NCBI GenBank assembly: GCA_025738555.1
Contig: JAOVFP010000008.1
Location: 5,022,001 to 5,086,000, forward strand
Reading direction: 5' to 3'
Source: Cyathus striatus
Taxonomy: Eukaryota; Basidiomycota; Agaricomycetes; Agaricales; Nidulariaceae
DNA: 64,000 bases
The translations under genes were made by a program, and so were the position numbers. The notes below the pieces were generated by a model, which was not told the DNA's origin, searched no databases, and saw only the letters and a program-made list of their open reading frames with translations. The first letter of the stretch is position 1; every line of letters begins with the position of its first letter. This document shows, piece after piece, positions 34,708 to 47,029 of this stretch.

Positions 34708-35713
34708 TGCTGTCTGCGGGATGGAGGGAAGTTGTGCTGAAGTCGTGGGTCATATTTATGCAATCTAAGTGCGATGTGACGGTCATCAACCAAGGAAGAG
34801 AGATGGACAGATCAGAAATCGTTGCTTCCAGCGCCCGTCAGATTCTGCAGAAGGTCAAACTTTCAGTGTGAGAGGGTGGAGATAGCAACACACCATCGAT
34901 CTAGGGGACATGATTATATGTAAGTGCTATCCTTGGTGCTGTGCGGACTCAGACGGGTAGTAATCATGATATATAGGCAGTACCCGTCAAGAATAAAGAA
35001 GCCCGCGATTGATGTGGCACAAAGATATTTTACAACAGCAATGGCCTACTATGCCAACCCACAAAAGATCTGTAGAAGTAACCTTGAATTAAGCTTTGTA
35101 TAGCTAGTTGTGGATCCTGATGATTCGCGGTATCGAGGATACCGGAAAACCAGCCGCTTAAGGACCATTTATACCGAGAATGGCGGACATGGATATTTTG
35201 TAGGAAGTCGCTGCAAAGTAAGGGCTCAGGCCAAGTTTGAGAGCAGAAGCATCCGGGTTATATAGTGATCCATCATTCAAGGAAAAAGACTCTAAGAATC
35301 GAGACAAGGAGATTCTGACAATGCTACCACAGTACAGAGGTTAATACTCGCAGAATGCCATCCTTTCAGCCTTAAAAAGTTCAGCGCTTGATTAAATTGA
35401 GGCCAGTGCTGTCTCAACTGCGACAATATTGCGAGAGTTAATTGCATTTAGAGTATGTAAAAGTCATGAAGAGAATTGGAGCCGTGGTCCTTGGAAGGAC
35501 TAAAGGACCGGGATGCAGCGAGCCAAGGGCGAATGGTTCGGGCACACGCCGCTATGGTCGGCAATGAAGCGAGCGCACTTCGTTAGAGCTCAAAAAAGTG
35601 GAATGCATTAATATATCTACGTCCATGAATCACAAACGACTGCTATACAAAAAAGTTGTCTTCAACAACTATGCTATCTTCACGGTCTATATCCAGTGTT
35701 AGCCTCGTATGGA
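34708..35713. other. 1-kb spacer, nothing supported
   Basis: Between the four-helix protein gene start and the 3' end of RPN6. I see no ORF of weight, no tRNA and no repeat. Confidence 0.45.
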
Positions 35714-37887
35714 TCAATATATTGAGGGGAAAGGGTGACAGGCCTTAGCGTATAGCGATTGCACGACTTTGCCCACTTGTTCCAACGTCTCAATCGCTGC
35801 GCCATACGAGTTCTATATCGGGAAAGAAATGTTAATGTCCGACATGAAGAGGAAGTGAAATACACACGTCTGCTTCGGGCTCGTCGAAAACTAGCAGACA
35901 ACCTCGCCCTTGGTCGAGAACACCATAAAAGACCTTGTCGAGGATCATTTGAGATAGTCTGAAAGGGACATGACACGTTAGTGTCGTATAATAGACAGCG
36001 AGAGACTGGAACAGAGACAGGTCCACGCAGGGAGCCAGTGCAAGTGTAAGTCCCACAGTCAAAATCAAACCTGAACAGAAGCCACATATCATAAAAAGTC
36101 AAAGTAAAACCACTCACTTAGCTTCAACACTCTGCCTCCCTTGCCCAACCTGGTGGGCAACATATTCAATTTCAACAACGCTATACGGCTCAATTATACG
36201 CAATAAGTTCTGCTCGAGGAGGGTATCGTATAAAGCTGCTAAATGTGAACGGATCGTGGGGTCCGAAGAAAGTTCTGTAGGGGTTGAAGTTTAGTGGTGA
36301 TTAGGGAGGAAAATAAAGAAGTCCACCCTCTCGATAGTCCCTCAGCGCCTTCTCAAATTCAGCCAAATTGCGCTCCTGATGCGCACGCGCAATGGCGCGC
36401 ATGCTCTCCACTTCCCTCAGCTGTGCATACTTAGCGGCCAATTTAATTGTAAGCAGGGATGTAACGTCCTCCGGCTACACAGGATTATCTCAGCCGAACC
36501 CTAAACACCGTTAAAACCATACTTACCAGGTTCAGCATAACTTTACACAATAACATATACTTTAGCGCTCCCAGTGCCCCCTCGTCACCCTGAGCGCTCA
36601 AATTTTCAAATGCCTCATAGAAGTATGAATATGCGGTGGTGTAGTCTTTGTCTTCAGCATGAAGAACACCGCTTTGTAAGTCGAGCGCAGCCTGAAGAAG
36701 GGGAGGACAGTAGATTGATGCAGCGGCTGTGCGGGAGGATGTTAAAGCTGCCTGTGAGCTGTATTAGTAAGCTCGTTCCGTAGGTAGCAAAACGAAGGGC
36801 CAAAGAAATTAACGGTATGAGGCTATCGAGAAATCGTACCTTCGCCTTCGGTAAATTTCCAACACCGCGATATACTCTACTCTCAAGTAGGTGCACCTCG
36901 GTAAGGATCATCTTATCATCTAGACGCCTGAGTTCGGTGAGAAGGGTATCGATGAGCGCAAGGGCAGGCTTGTAGGCCTGCGTTTCTAACTGCCTGTGAG
37001 GTGTCCCGGTCAGCAATTGAAATGGAGAAGGCTAAAGAAAGAGAAAAAATAGAGCACTTTAATCTGCCAGCGTTAACAGAGTATAAGGACAAAGGAGCAG
37101 TCAATGCAGTGAATGTCATTACAGTCATAAACCTCCGTTTCATGTTTGTGTCCGTTTGACGGCTCATAACTCATCTTCAAGAAGGTCACACACAGCGCCA
37201 GCCAAAAGAAACAGATCTGGGGAACATTCATGAGCTTCCAAGGCCCTCCATCCAGCCTTCTGCAACACGACTCCCTCTCCATTTCTACACGTTGAAGAAA
37301 TAAAAGTCAACTCTTACAATCCTGCAAGCCTCGTCTCAAGACTGTGCTTAAGGAAGATACGTTTCTGTTCCTTGGCCCATTCTATGTTGTCGTTAAGGGT
37401 TTGAATTTGCAGTTGATGACTTTTAGGAATTGCATTAAAGAAGTCGAGCAGAGTGCGGACTGGAGTTGTCACGAGTTAAGTTGGAAGTCTGGAGAAGCCT
37501 TACAGACTCACTGAGTTTTGCAGTCTTTGCCTTTGCAGTAGACGACATAAAGGAGCGCGAAAGTGTGATAACCTCTGCCAATCCCTGTGCATTTCTGATT
37601 CACGACCATCTCAACGACCCCATAACACAGACATGAAATTAAGTCATACTTTTGGTCACGATACAACACCCCAAGCTTCAACAAAGCAGTCTCCTGATCG
37701 CGCAATACCTGAGCGTGTTCTGCCAGCGTTTCATTCTGGTTTGCTATGTTCAAAGATATGATGAGTACCTGGCTTGTTGAGAGACTCATGGAGTAATCTC
37801 ACCGGTGGTTTCTAGTATTTGCTTGTATATCTTCTCAGCATTCTTGGGCTCCTTTTCTGCTTTAGTAATGAGGTCTGCGGTCGACAT
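35714..37887 (-). CDS. RPN6: 26S proteasome lid subunit Rpn6/PSMD11
   Basis: This is a PCI-domain subunit that clamps the proteasome lid to the base and core. The start at 37887 gives [20 protein letters not shown], then [84 protein letters not shown] and [12 protein letters not shown]. The PCI region includes [29 protein letters not shown] and [19 protein letters not shown], followed by LVFDEPEAD and [19 protein letters not shown]. The end ([11 protein letters not shown], stop at 35714-35716) gives a length near the usual 420 residues. There are about nine introns. The 219-bp divergent promoter is shared with the MCL1 gene. Confidence 0.95.
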
Positions 37888-38106
37888 TATGAGTAAGATA
37901 TAGTGAAGTGGACGGGGAGGAGGAAAGGGTTACGCGTCGAGGTCGTGGGAATATTGCGATGACGCGTCGAGAATATATTTCCTACTTCGTCGCTGTCACG
38001 AACGCGTGACAAGCGTGTCTTGACTCTTGACGCGACGGCCAGGCGTCTCGCGCTAGCTTCACTTAATACTTTTGTTCTTCCGCTTTCCTGTTCTACGGCG
38101 CCCAAT
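37888..38106. promoter_or_regulatory. Divergent RPN6/MCL1 promoter with three MCB (ACGCGT) sites
   Basis: ACGCGT occurs at 37932-37937, 37962-37967 and 38002-38007, with a related GACGCGAC at about 38029. ACGCGT is the MluI cell-cycle box bound by MBF-type factors at G1/S in fungi. The placement just upstream of a replication gene makes function likely. I see no classical proteasome (PACE, GGTGGCAAA) element. Confidence 0.65.
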
Positions 38107-41100
38107 ATGTCAACCTCAAGCGTAATTACTACAACGTCTCATGGGAGTGGACCTACTTGCTTGGCTTTTTCAAAAGATGGATTGTAAGCTTGGGCTTCTT
38201 GACTGCAGCCGTGCTGACTTGCTGGTGACACTCGTTTCCCCACATTAGACGCGCCTTTACCGGGGGACAAGATTGTATAGTTCGCATATGGAAAATGGAC
38301 GAAGGGGTGGAGCAAGAACCACAAACAGCGGCAGAGGCAGAGGCAGCCATTACTTCAGTTGCTGTTGCAGTGCGTCGAATTTAAATGCTGTATGATTGCT
38401 CTCTGCTTACGTTTGATAGAATGACTATTGGCTTTCAAGCAGCGAAGATTTTGAAGTACGCAGGTATTTCAAAGATACCACCGATTATGACTCCTCAGTA
38501 ACAGCTGCTGTGGGAGTCCCAGTGAGGAGCGTAGCCATTGATTCAAAGGGAAAATGGGTAGCAGTGGCGTCAGAGTGAGATAGTTCAAACCATTTATGTT
38601 TGTTATGTCTCATAAAGTCTCTAGCGAACTCGTCGTGAAATTGATCAATATGGAGGATATAACAGATGTACATCGTCTAGAAGGCTATAAGAGAGGTGTA
38701 CGGCGCGTAACATGGCATCCGTCTGGAGCACTATTGGTAGGCAATGTATTTATTCTCATAGACTTCCATTCTCAACATTTTATAGTCTACATGTGACTCA
38801 GATGGGAAAATAACAATGTGGGACATAACAGGAGAACAACCCAGGATAGAGAAGGTCATCGAAGGTGTGATCCCTACCATCACAGACCAAGAGTAAATGT
38901 TTCTCACTTCCGCCGATATTTGCTTTCTCATACATAATTTTGTAGGTCATCAGAGTTCTCTTATGACTGCTCTGTGGTATGGCACACATCTGGTCAACAT
39001 TTCTATGCTCCATCTCGAAGCCATGGTAATTTCTTCTTGACTTCTATCAGCTTAATATTGACTTCGGTTCCCAGAAATTGTGGCAATTTCTCGGTCCAGC
39101 TGGAACGAAACGTCGAAATTTTCTGACAGCAGTGTTTTTGGAGCCGTAACAGCGCTTGCTATTTCCACAAATGGTCTATACCTGGCGTCTGCTTCTCATT
39201 CCAAGGTTCATGTATGGTCAACGCAGACACGTCGTCTTATTGCAAGGTGATTTAAGTGCAATCAATCCAATTTGTCATATCCTCATTCTGTATTATAGCC
39301 ATCCCGCATCTCCAGGATTCACCGTTACTCAGCTTGCTTTCTCCCCGCGAGAAAACCTGCTTGCTTGGACAGATACGGAAGGTGCCTTCACGCGCTGGGT
39401 GAAACCAGTTCCGAGTGACTCGCCAGATCCTGTTAAGCCTTTCGCAGCTACGAACGGCGCTTTGTCCAAGCAAAAGGTTGGATTGGATTTATTCAATGAT
39501 GGTGAAGATGCGACCAAAAGCAAGGATCCCACCGATGAATTCGATGACATACACCTAGATGACGAAGCTATATTTGATGATTTTATAGAAGACGATCTTG
39601 GTAATGGCGCTTTCACAGATGAGCCAGTAAAGGAACGCAATGCGGGCTTTGTAAAAGAAATGGGTGGGTAAAGATAATTTGTTCGTTAACATTTTATCTC
39701 AAAAAAATGCTATTATAGTGAGCATAACAAAGGCGCAGTTACCTTTCCAGCCAGGATCTACTCCAATGATAAATAAAAAGCGATACTTAGGTATACATTT
39801 TGGTTGGGCCACCCGTTGCTTTATCTGATGCTTGATAGCGTACAATATGATTGGTGTCATTGAAGTGACAGATCAAGACACGCATCATGTTGTGAATGTC
39901 GAGTTTTTCGACAAAACACTGCGCAAAGGGTACCACTTCACCGACCACTTTAAATATGACCTTGCATATCTTGGTAAGTTTCCATGAATAATTTTTGGAC
40001 TGCTTTCATGGCTATACACAGGTGATCGTGGTGCTGTATTCGCATGTCAACCGGAAAACGAACATCCGGCGCAGGTTCTCTTCCGACCTTACAGCTCGTG
40101 GTCAGCTCAGAAAGAATGGGCATATCCTCTTAAACGGACAGGTACACGCGTGCTTGGGGTTGCCGCTGGTTCGCTTCCTTTATCAGGCAAGAATGTAGAC
40201 AATGATTTGCAAGGATTTGGAAATGTGGCTGTTGCCACTAGTGAAGGCGACTTAACTTTCCTTAGCGGTACTGGGAGAGAAAGGAGAATAATCGGACTTG
40301 GTGGTGACTATGTCACCATGGTTGCTAGTGTTGAGTGGGTGTTCGTGGTATACCGCGCCGGAAGTACTACTATTGATGGTAAGTTCGTCAGGCACTATTG
40401 TAGTATTCTGATCAACCCCTTATATTGCAACAGGTTCTCAGAATCTCTCATATATTCTCATAAATTTTAGTGACTTCAGTGTTCGTCAGCGTGATTCCTT
40501 GCCAGTTGCTAAAGGCCATACATTGAAATGGATTGGCGTAACAGATCAAGGAGTGCGTGTTTGTTTTATCTGTAATTATTAGACAAAATCTGAAAACCTT
40601 CAGGCTCCCACTATGTATGATACTACAGGATGTGTGCATATACTCACGAAATATCGCATACCTCATCACGCTGCATGGGCCCGTGTTTTAGACACGAACT
40701 TGCTAGAGAGACGACAGGGCAAAGATGAGACGTATTGGCCAGTTGGGATTACTGGAAGCGCATTCACGTGCCTGATTTTGAAGGTAGGCATTCTTCACGG
40801 AGCCTGGAGTCTCCCATCAATCAAAATATTACTAGGGAAGACAGGAATATCCCAGTTTCCCGAGACCCCTCATGCAGGAGCTGCCGCTACGCATTCCGTT
40901 CCGTGGAGGGGATCCTAAAGAAGAAACGTTTGTAAATTCATGCTTCACTCTAATATGCTACTAATTTGATAATCAGTGTCGAGAGAGAACTCCTACTTAA
41001 AGAAATCGCTCTGGATTCGCTTGATGAAGAGCTTACTACCGATGAGATCGCCTCTCGAGAACGAGCAATTGACAAAGAGTTCATTATTCTCATACAAGCA

Positions 41101-42105
41101 GCATGCAAATCAGACAACATTCCACGTGCTATTGAGTTGACCAAGCTCCTTCATTATACAACGGCATTTGATGCTGCATCAAAAATCGCCGACTTTTATC
41201 ACTTAGTAGGATTTAAAGAAAAGGTGGAAATGCTCAAGGCTGAACGAGAAGAAGCCGAAGATAGAATGATTGCTGCGCGAAATAAGCGTAAAAGATGGCT
41301 GAAACCAGATACTCAAATTCGCGAGATTGCACCAGCAACCAGTACACGCTCTTCTCGTCTGGATCCACTGTCGGACGTGCGTCCTCCTCCTCCAATTGAG
41401 CGCCCTGGAATGGCCCGAGTAACAGTACCTGTCATCGAGAAATCTCGGTACAGTTCAGTCGCACCGTCTCCTTCACTTACGCCATCTCGATCACCGGAGG
41501 ATGAGCAGACATTAACAGAATCTCCCGTATCGATAGAAATTAAACGCAAACGAAGTGATTTAGATGACCCTAGTGGAATTCCAGATCTTTCAATGCCTCC
41601 TCCGAAACAAAGTTCGTGCTCTGTAACTGGATTAAATACAATCTGATAGGTTTTGCAGAAGTAAATCCGTTTGCTCGTAAGGCTAATCCCGATACTTCGA
41701 AGAATCCATTCTCTCGGAAGGTGGAGAATAAAACTATTCGCAAGAGTGAAAGCTTCTTCGAAAAAGTGGAAGCAGCTGAATCAGAACCTGCGAAGTCAAA
41801 GAGTGAGTCATCTAGATTTGCTTATTTATTAACGTAGTCCGAATGATATTACAGAATCAACTAGCAAGTCTAACGACAAGGACGGTCCTCGCCAGACAAC
41901 GCTGTTTGGTATGATGGCAAAGGTACCCAAAAAAACGAAGGCAAAGGATACTATCGATGATGAAGGGCTAGCTGCACCAGAATCCCAAATGGATATTGAC
42001 GTTGAGATGCAGGAAGATAATCAAGCTACAACTGACGGTTGGGAAGAATCCCAGTCCACCAGTGAAACACAAGATACTGCTGTGGTGAGAGTCGCTAAAT
42101 CGTGA
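38107..42105 (+). CDS. MCL1: Replisome hub protein Mcl1/Ctf4/WDHD1
   Basis: This trimeric hub links CMG helicase, DNA polymerase alpha and other replisome partners. The start at 38107 encodes [18 protein letters not shown], leading into WD40 repeats: [69 protein letters not shown] and [16 protein letters not shown]. An acidic linker ([17 protein letters not shown]) precedes the SepB beta-propeller ([61 protein letters not shown]) and the helical bundle ([56 protein letters not shown]). The disordered tail carries QTTLFGMM, a PIP-box-like motif. A C-terminal HMG box, found in animal WDHD1, is not evident. At least 15 introns are needed. Confidence 0.95.
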
Positions 42106-42282
42106 ATTTATTTATAGCATTGACACTTCCTCCTAGGAAACACAGCTGATATAACAGTACCAGCGGTACATACTTATTTGCTTTATCAATACCTATCATC
42201 TTTATTTGTATTCACGCGCATTCAGAGAAGTAATCAATCCCAACGACTGTATGAACATGACAATTCCGCAATGTTGTCTTTT

Positions 42283-44785
42283 CTACCAGATACGTTTAAC
42301 CATGGTATATCTCGTTAACTCTTCCAGCCTCAGTCTCTTTTTCCCTTTTTTATCTCCGGGCTTGTTCTCCCCTATCTCAGCTACACGAGCTGCATCATCC
42401 CGATCACTGTCTAGCATTGACTTCAGCTCTCGGTTGTATTTCTGTAAGCCAGGTGAGATCAGAGCTGTAGGTATAAAAAACAGGAGAATGCAAACCCGTT
42501 CATCATTGCCTTCGCCGATTGGATCTCGCCCAAAGTCATTGACAACATCAGCAGCCTCACGTTCTTCCATGCCTGTTCGGCGTCTTGTAGCGTAGCTAAT
42601 AAGATTTATGCCGACGATGATCTTGACAACCACCGAGCTATCAATCCCAGAATCAGCTACTATATAAGACCTCATGAGTAGTACGACATACCATAGCCAA
42701 AACAAAACGCCAAGGACTGTCAGTGTCAGGTAGTGCACTATCTCCGCATTCGACCATGTTGATATTGTCCATGGCCAGGGGAACGACCAAATCAAAGGCG
42801 AGAGGATGTCAGAGTTGCCGTTAAATATTAATCCTATAGATTGGGACCCTACGAGGATGGCTAATGCTGCGAGGGGAAGAGATGCAAATCCCAGCCTCCG
42901 AGCAACTAGTGGGGATTGGTCTACATAAGAGTGCTAGGTGATGGCAATCATTAGCACAGAGCAGAGCATAATAAGTTTGACACGGTTACCTTACGTGCAC
43001 CCAGCCTACCAACAGCACTTCCACTTGCAAGGTCGAGACATAACACATCTGTGAAACGTTCATATACTGATGGACGAATATGGTTGAATTTTGTGATGAA
43101 CGCATGCTTCAGCCAGTCCACGAGCATCTCGGATATCATAACTGTCAGGACAGGCTACCATTTTTATTCCTCAGATGATAACAGCCTATGAATGAGAATA
43201 TGACTTACATATGATATCGTCCAAAGGACATTGTTGCCACGAAACCATCCAAAGCTCTTAGGTAGTACGAAGCCTTCGGTGAAATCAAACTCGGACCCGC
43301 TAAGTTCTACAAGGTTCCGGAAGGCAACCACGACGAGCATCAAAGCAAGAGTGAATCGTTCCACGATATCTGTATCATCATTAAATGGAGAGGAAAACGC
43401 AAAAACGAGGACTCTAACCTGCGCAAGTTATCTGAAACAGACTATCTTTCTCGAATTTCTTAAATACACTGCCTTTAATTTCCACAAATTGATTGGATAC
43501 AAGCAGTGTAAGGAGAGCATGATCATAGGAGTTGATAGCGACGTTTAAGGCGATCAGTTGGTAGACCATAACGAGGGCGTGGGCCACTGCCGGAAAGAAC
43601 ATCAGCTCGCCTTCGTAAGGTTGTTTGGAGATAGATCACCGTTGTAAAGGAGTGCCAAAAGAAGAAGCCGAATGGTCTGAAGGTATGCGTCGATACTGGC
43701 ATTCGATGTGTTAATGGTTCAAGAGTGGATCTTGAAAACAAGCAATCTAAAATGTCCTGTCCTATGGAAGCACATAGTCGGTCACCGATCTACTGCCACA
43801 ATGAAAAATTCAGTGTTCTAGTAAGTATAGTACTACAAAGCAAAACTTTAACGCACCTCAAGAGCATTAAAGATGACATATAATTTAATTGTATCCTGCC
43901 CACGAATTGTATGATATATCTTACTGGCGTCCGTCAAAGGGTTCAGAATCATTAAAGAGATAATAAGAAGCAGAGCTCTCAAAATATCGGCTTTCTGGGA
44001 TGGAGGAAGTGGTGGGGCTGAGCGGTGAAACGTATTAGTTACAAGTCGAAAGATGGCGAGTGCGAATCGAATTGGGAGGATAGTGAAGGTGTACAGGAAC
44101 GAGTCGAAGCAGACGATAAATCCAAATCCAATGATCTACAGTAAATATTAGATGAAACTAACATAAAAATGCTTTACAGGTATACCTTTTCCATTGCCAC
44201 AGGTATATTTAAGAAATTACTAACACGCTCCCACTTAAGTTCCTGATGAGAATCAAAATCCGTAGCCAGTAATTCTTCTCTCAGATAATCCCACAGGGAG
44301 AAAGGTGCCTCATTCTGTTTCGGAGGTTCTAAGGAAGATTCCCGAGATGTAAACGTTGGCGAGATAGGAGATACAGGTGTAGGCGGGTCATATGGTCGTG
44401 AAGGTTCTATAGGTGTCGGAGGCAACGAGGCATAAGCAGTCGGTCTTCCAGGTCTTTCTTGAAATATATGTACATCATGTCCATTCCTTTCATTTGGCTC
44501 CAGAAAATCTGAATGCCCTGACGATGACACGTCCTCGATATCAGATCCGTCCGTAAGGTGTGGCCGGTAGAAAGAGTGATGGAAAGCACCAGCAGTGGGC
44601 CGAGGACTGAGCGAATTTTGCCTGGTCGAAGACGGCTTTCTCCTAATAAAACCTGGGGTAGCCGTTGCTGGTTGTGCAGTACGTTCAGTTGAAGGCCATG
44701 CCGTCGACGATCCTGTTACTGAACCAACTGAGAAACGGCGCCGCAATTTGCGCGCTCGTCTGGGGAAAGTAGAGTGGGTGGCCAT
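42283..44785 (-). CDS. TAPT1/Emp65 family membrane protein
   Basis: This ER-located multi-pass protein of the TAPT1 family (yeast Emp65, formerly DUF747) has been linked to ER membrane-protein folding and quality control. I start it at 44785 (MATHSTFPRRARK), where the ATG sits in a CCATGG context. The 44803 ATG is weaker. A disordered, Pro/Ser-rich N-terminus of about 150 residues leads to SLWDYLREELLATDFDSHQE and KWERVSNFLNIPVAMEK, the family entry. Then come GFGFIVCFDSFLYTFTILPI, ILRALLLIISLMIL, KLYVIFNALE, the domain core NSYDHALLTLLVSNQFVEIK and GSVFKKFEKDSLFQITCAD, IVERFTLALML, SEMLVDWLKHAFITKFNHIR and LGFASLPLAALAILV. The C-terminal exon (42795-42283) is basic. At least nine introns are present. 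Confidence 0.9.
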
Positions 44786-44985
44786 GGAGAATAGCTTCGT
44801 CAAGAAAGATACCCCTCTTCAAGAGTTGGAGTTTTGGCAAGGTTTTAGAATGTACCGAGCATAGTTGAGCCTTACAACGACAAGTTTAAATAATTTCATT
44901 GCAACATTGTTATTTACATAACTTACAGAGCAAGTCAGGTGACATAATTAGTATACTTATTGTCATTGTCATTATGGTATTGATT

Positions 44986-46341
44986 TTACACAAACGTTAT
45001 ATCTGAAGCGTTTCCTCCGTCTCCAAGTCTCAGTGCAACAATTTGAGTGCTGAGACTCGAGTACCCGTTTCCAATAAATGCCTGTGCACGTCTTCCTAAC
45101 TCCACATCAACACACACTGCCCAGTCTGCTTCTCCCCACCCTATAGGTACATCTGCAGTTTGTGTCACCTTTATTATTGACCCATTCCATCCATTTCGTT
45201 CAGCCCAATCGACATTTGTCAATGCTTCAACAAGCTTGTAATATTGAAGATAAACGAGGGGATGATCCCATGCTCCATCGTGAAGGACATGTAGTCTGCG
45301 GACATTGGGATTACGCTTGGCTTGGACAGTAACTGCATCTAGAATACGATATAGTGTAGGATAGCAGTGCTCCATAACTGAAGTTGTATTTCCAGTGTCC
45401 AAAGCTGGGGCAAGAACTGAATCTTGGAGAAGAGGAAGGGTAGCCCAAGTAGTGAATCCTACACGATCTCGAGCAAGATATTCACAATGACCTTTGAAAT
45501 CGCCACGACGAATGTGAAGCGCAATGTAGGGTTCGGCATCTGTTGCGGATAGTTTTGGACGAAGACCAAGTTTTGCTTGTGTCCTGTCAACAATATCTAT
45601 TACATGTTTGGACCATTTGAAATGATTACCAAGGTATTTCTGAAATGATGGCCATATAGGATGGATTCCGGTGGAAGCAAGATATCTTCAAGAAATATTA
45701 GTATTTTAAGTACTTGGGTGAAAAATAAGAAGATGCACTTACTCCCAGTTAAAAATCCAATCGTCAACCATAATACATCTGTCATCTCCATTCAATACAG
45801 ATAACGCATGCTCCCACTGCTTATCGAAGGTCGTCCGCAAATTGACGTGCTTTATCTCGCGTTCAGGACAAACTTCTTTGAACAATGCAGAGCTTATGGC
45901 ACCGTTCGTTGGTCCACGAAGAAATGCAGACAAGGGAACAAGAGATTTCTCCCCTCGTGGACGCCACACAAACGGCTGGTAGACGTAAACACGCGATGTC
46001 ACGAGTGCAAGGTGGTGAAAGAGAAGTATTTCCTGAGCCTGTTGCCACAACGTTGGATATCTCTAGCATATGAAGCTTTGAGGAAGATAGCTTACCTGAT
46101 TGTTGAATCCAGCTCCTTGCAACTGTCTGAAATATACATACTTTTTCCCGTCATGCGAGTTGTTTATCTCGCTCAAGGAATCTGCATGTTCGGCATCTGT
46201 GAAGTTATTGTACAACGTGTATGATGGCCGGTTCTTCAGGTATACGTATGATACGAAAGCAAGAATACAGATAACGACAATAGCGAGAAATTTGAGGAAT
46301 CGGAAAGGAAGAACGTAGGCAGAGTAGTGCTTGAAAGGCAT
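44986..46341 (-). CDS. O-fucosyltransferase-like glycosyltransferase, type II membrane
   Basis: This is probably a Golgi/ER enzyme of the GDP-fucose protein O-fucosyltransferase-like group found in many basidiomycetes. A short N-terminus is followed by one signal anchor (FLKFLAIVVICILAFVSYVY). Lumenal motifs are YVYFRQLQGAGFNNQ (joined to AQEILLFHHLALVTSRVYVY after a short intron), YIALHIRRGDFKGHC and the nucleotide-sugar end region IGNGYSSLSTQIVALR. The HIRRGDF and NGYSS(L)STQ blocks are the GDP-fucose-binding signatures of the fold (Arg in HxRxGD; Ser/Thr near the C-terminus). Introns are few: one near 46090, one near 45700. Acceptor protein unknown. Confidence 0.85.
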
Positions 46342-47029
46342 GTCACTAATAATGAGCGTGAGCAGTATTTGGTATACTTATCCTCACTAACACTCTCCTT
46401 TTAGCATTCAGATGCTAGCATGGGTACGACGGACTGGGGCGGTGCAAGCGATGTTGTTGCATCTTCAGTCAAACAGTTCTTGTCGCTGTTGTCAATCCCA
46501 GAGCGCTAAACATCAAAACGTGACGTTTATTATCACCTTGCTTGCCAAGGTACTCTCCTGGTTGAAAATAGGTTGCACTTTTCGACTTTCACGTGACTTT
46601 TCACACGGTCACATTGTCCACTTTCTGCTCGCCCCAGGGGCCAGCTCATCTCCAGCACTTTTTCTGAACCTTCCTTCCTTTTCTTTGTCTCCTGAATCTC
46701 AACACCCAAACTCTCTCCCCTCCTAGACACATTTACTCCCATGACATTTCTTTTTGAGAGAACTGCAACACAATATATAAAACAACTCATCCATTCCTTA
46801 CATTATTCGAATCTTTGCTTTCCCCCCCCCCTACTTCTTTCGGCAAGCAAGGTTTCTGCCGAATTATTGACGTTACTAAATTTGGCATTGACGTTTAAAA
46901 TAAACAAACTGTCATCAAAGTACCATTTAGTTACTATTAGGAATACTTATGGTAGTTAGTACTTTGGCTTGACTTAAGTATTCCGTACTTCTCTGCCTTA
47001 GTCTTCCACCCCAAATTAACTAACTCATA
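46342..47029. other. Divergent intergenic region
   Basis: This is the promoter spacer between the glycosyltransferase and mtTFB genes. A C10 homopolymer lies at 46822-46831, and a TTTGGCTTGAC/AGTACT-rich AT segment lies near 46940. No gene is supported. Confidence 0.5.

Noticed and set aside
35680..36117. 145-codon minus-strand ORF
   Set aside because: Reads through introns and in the wrong frame of the RPN6 last exons.
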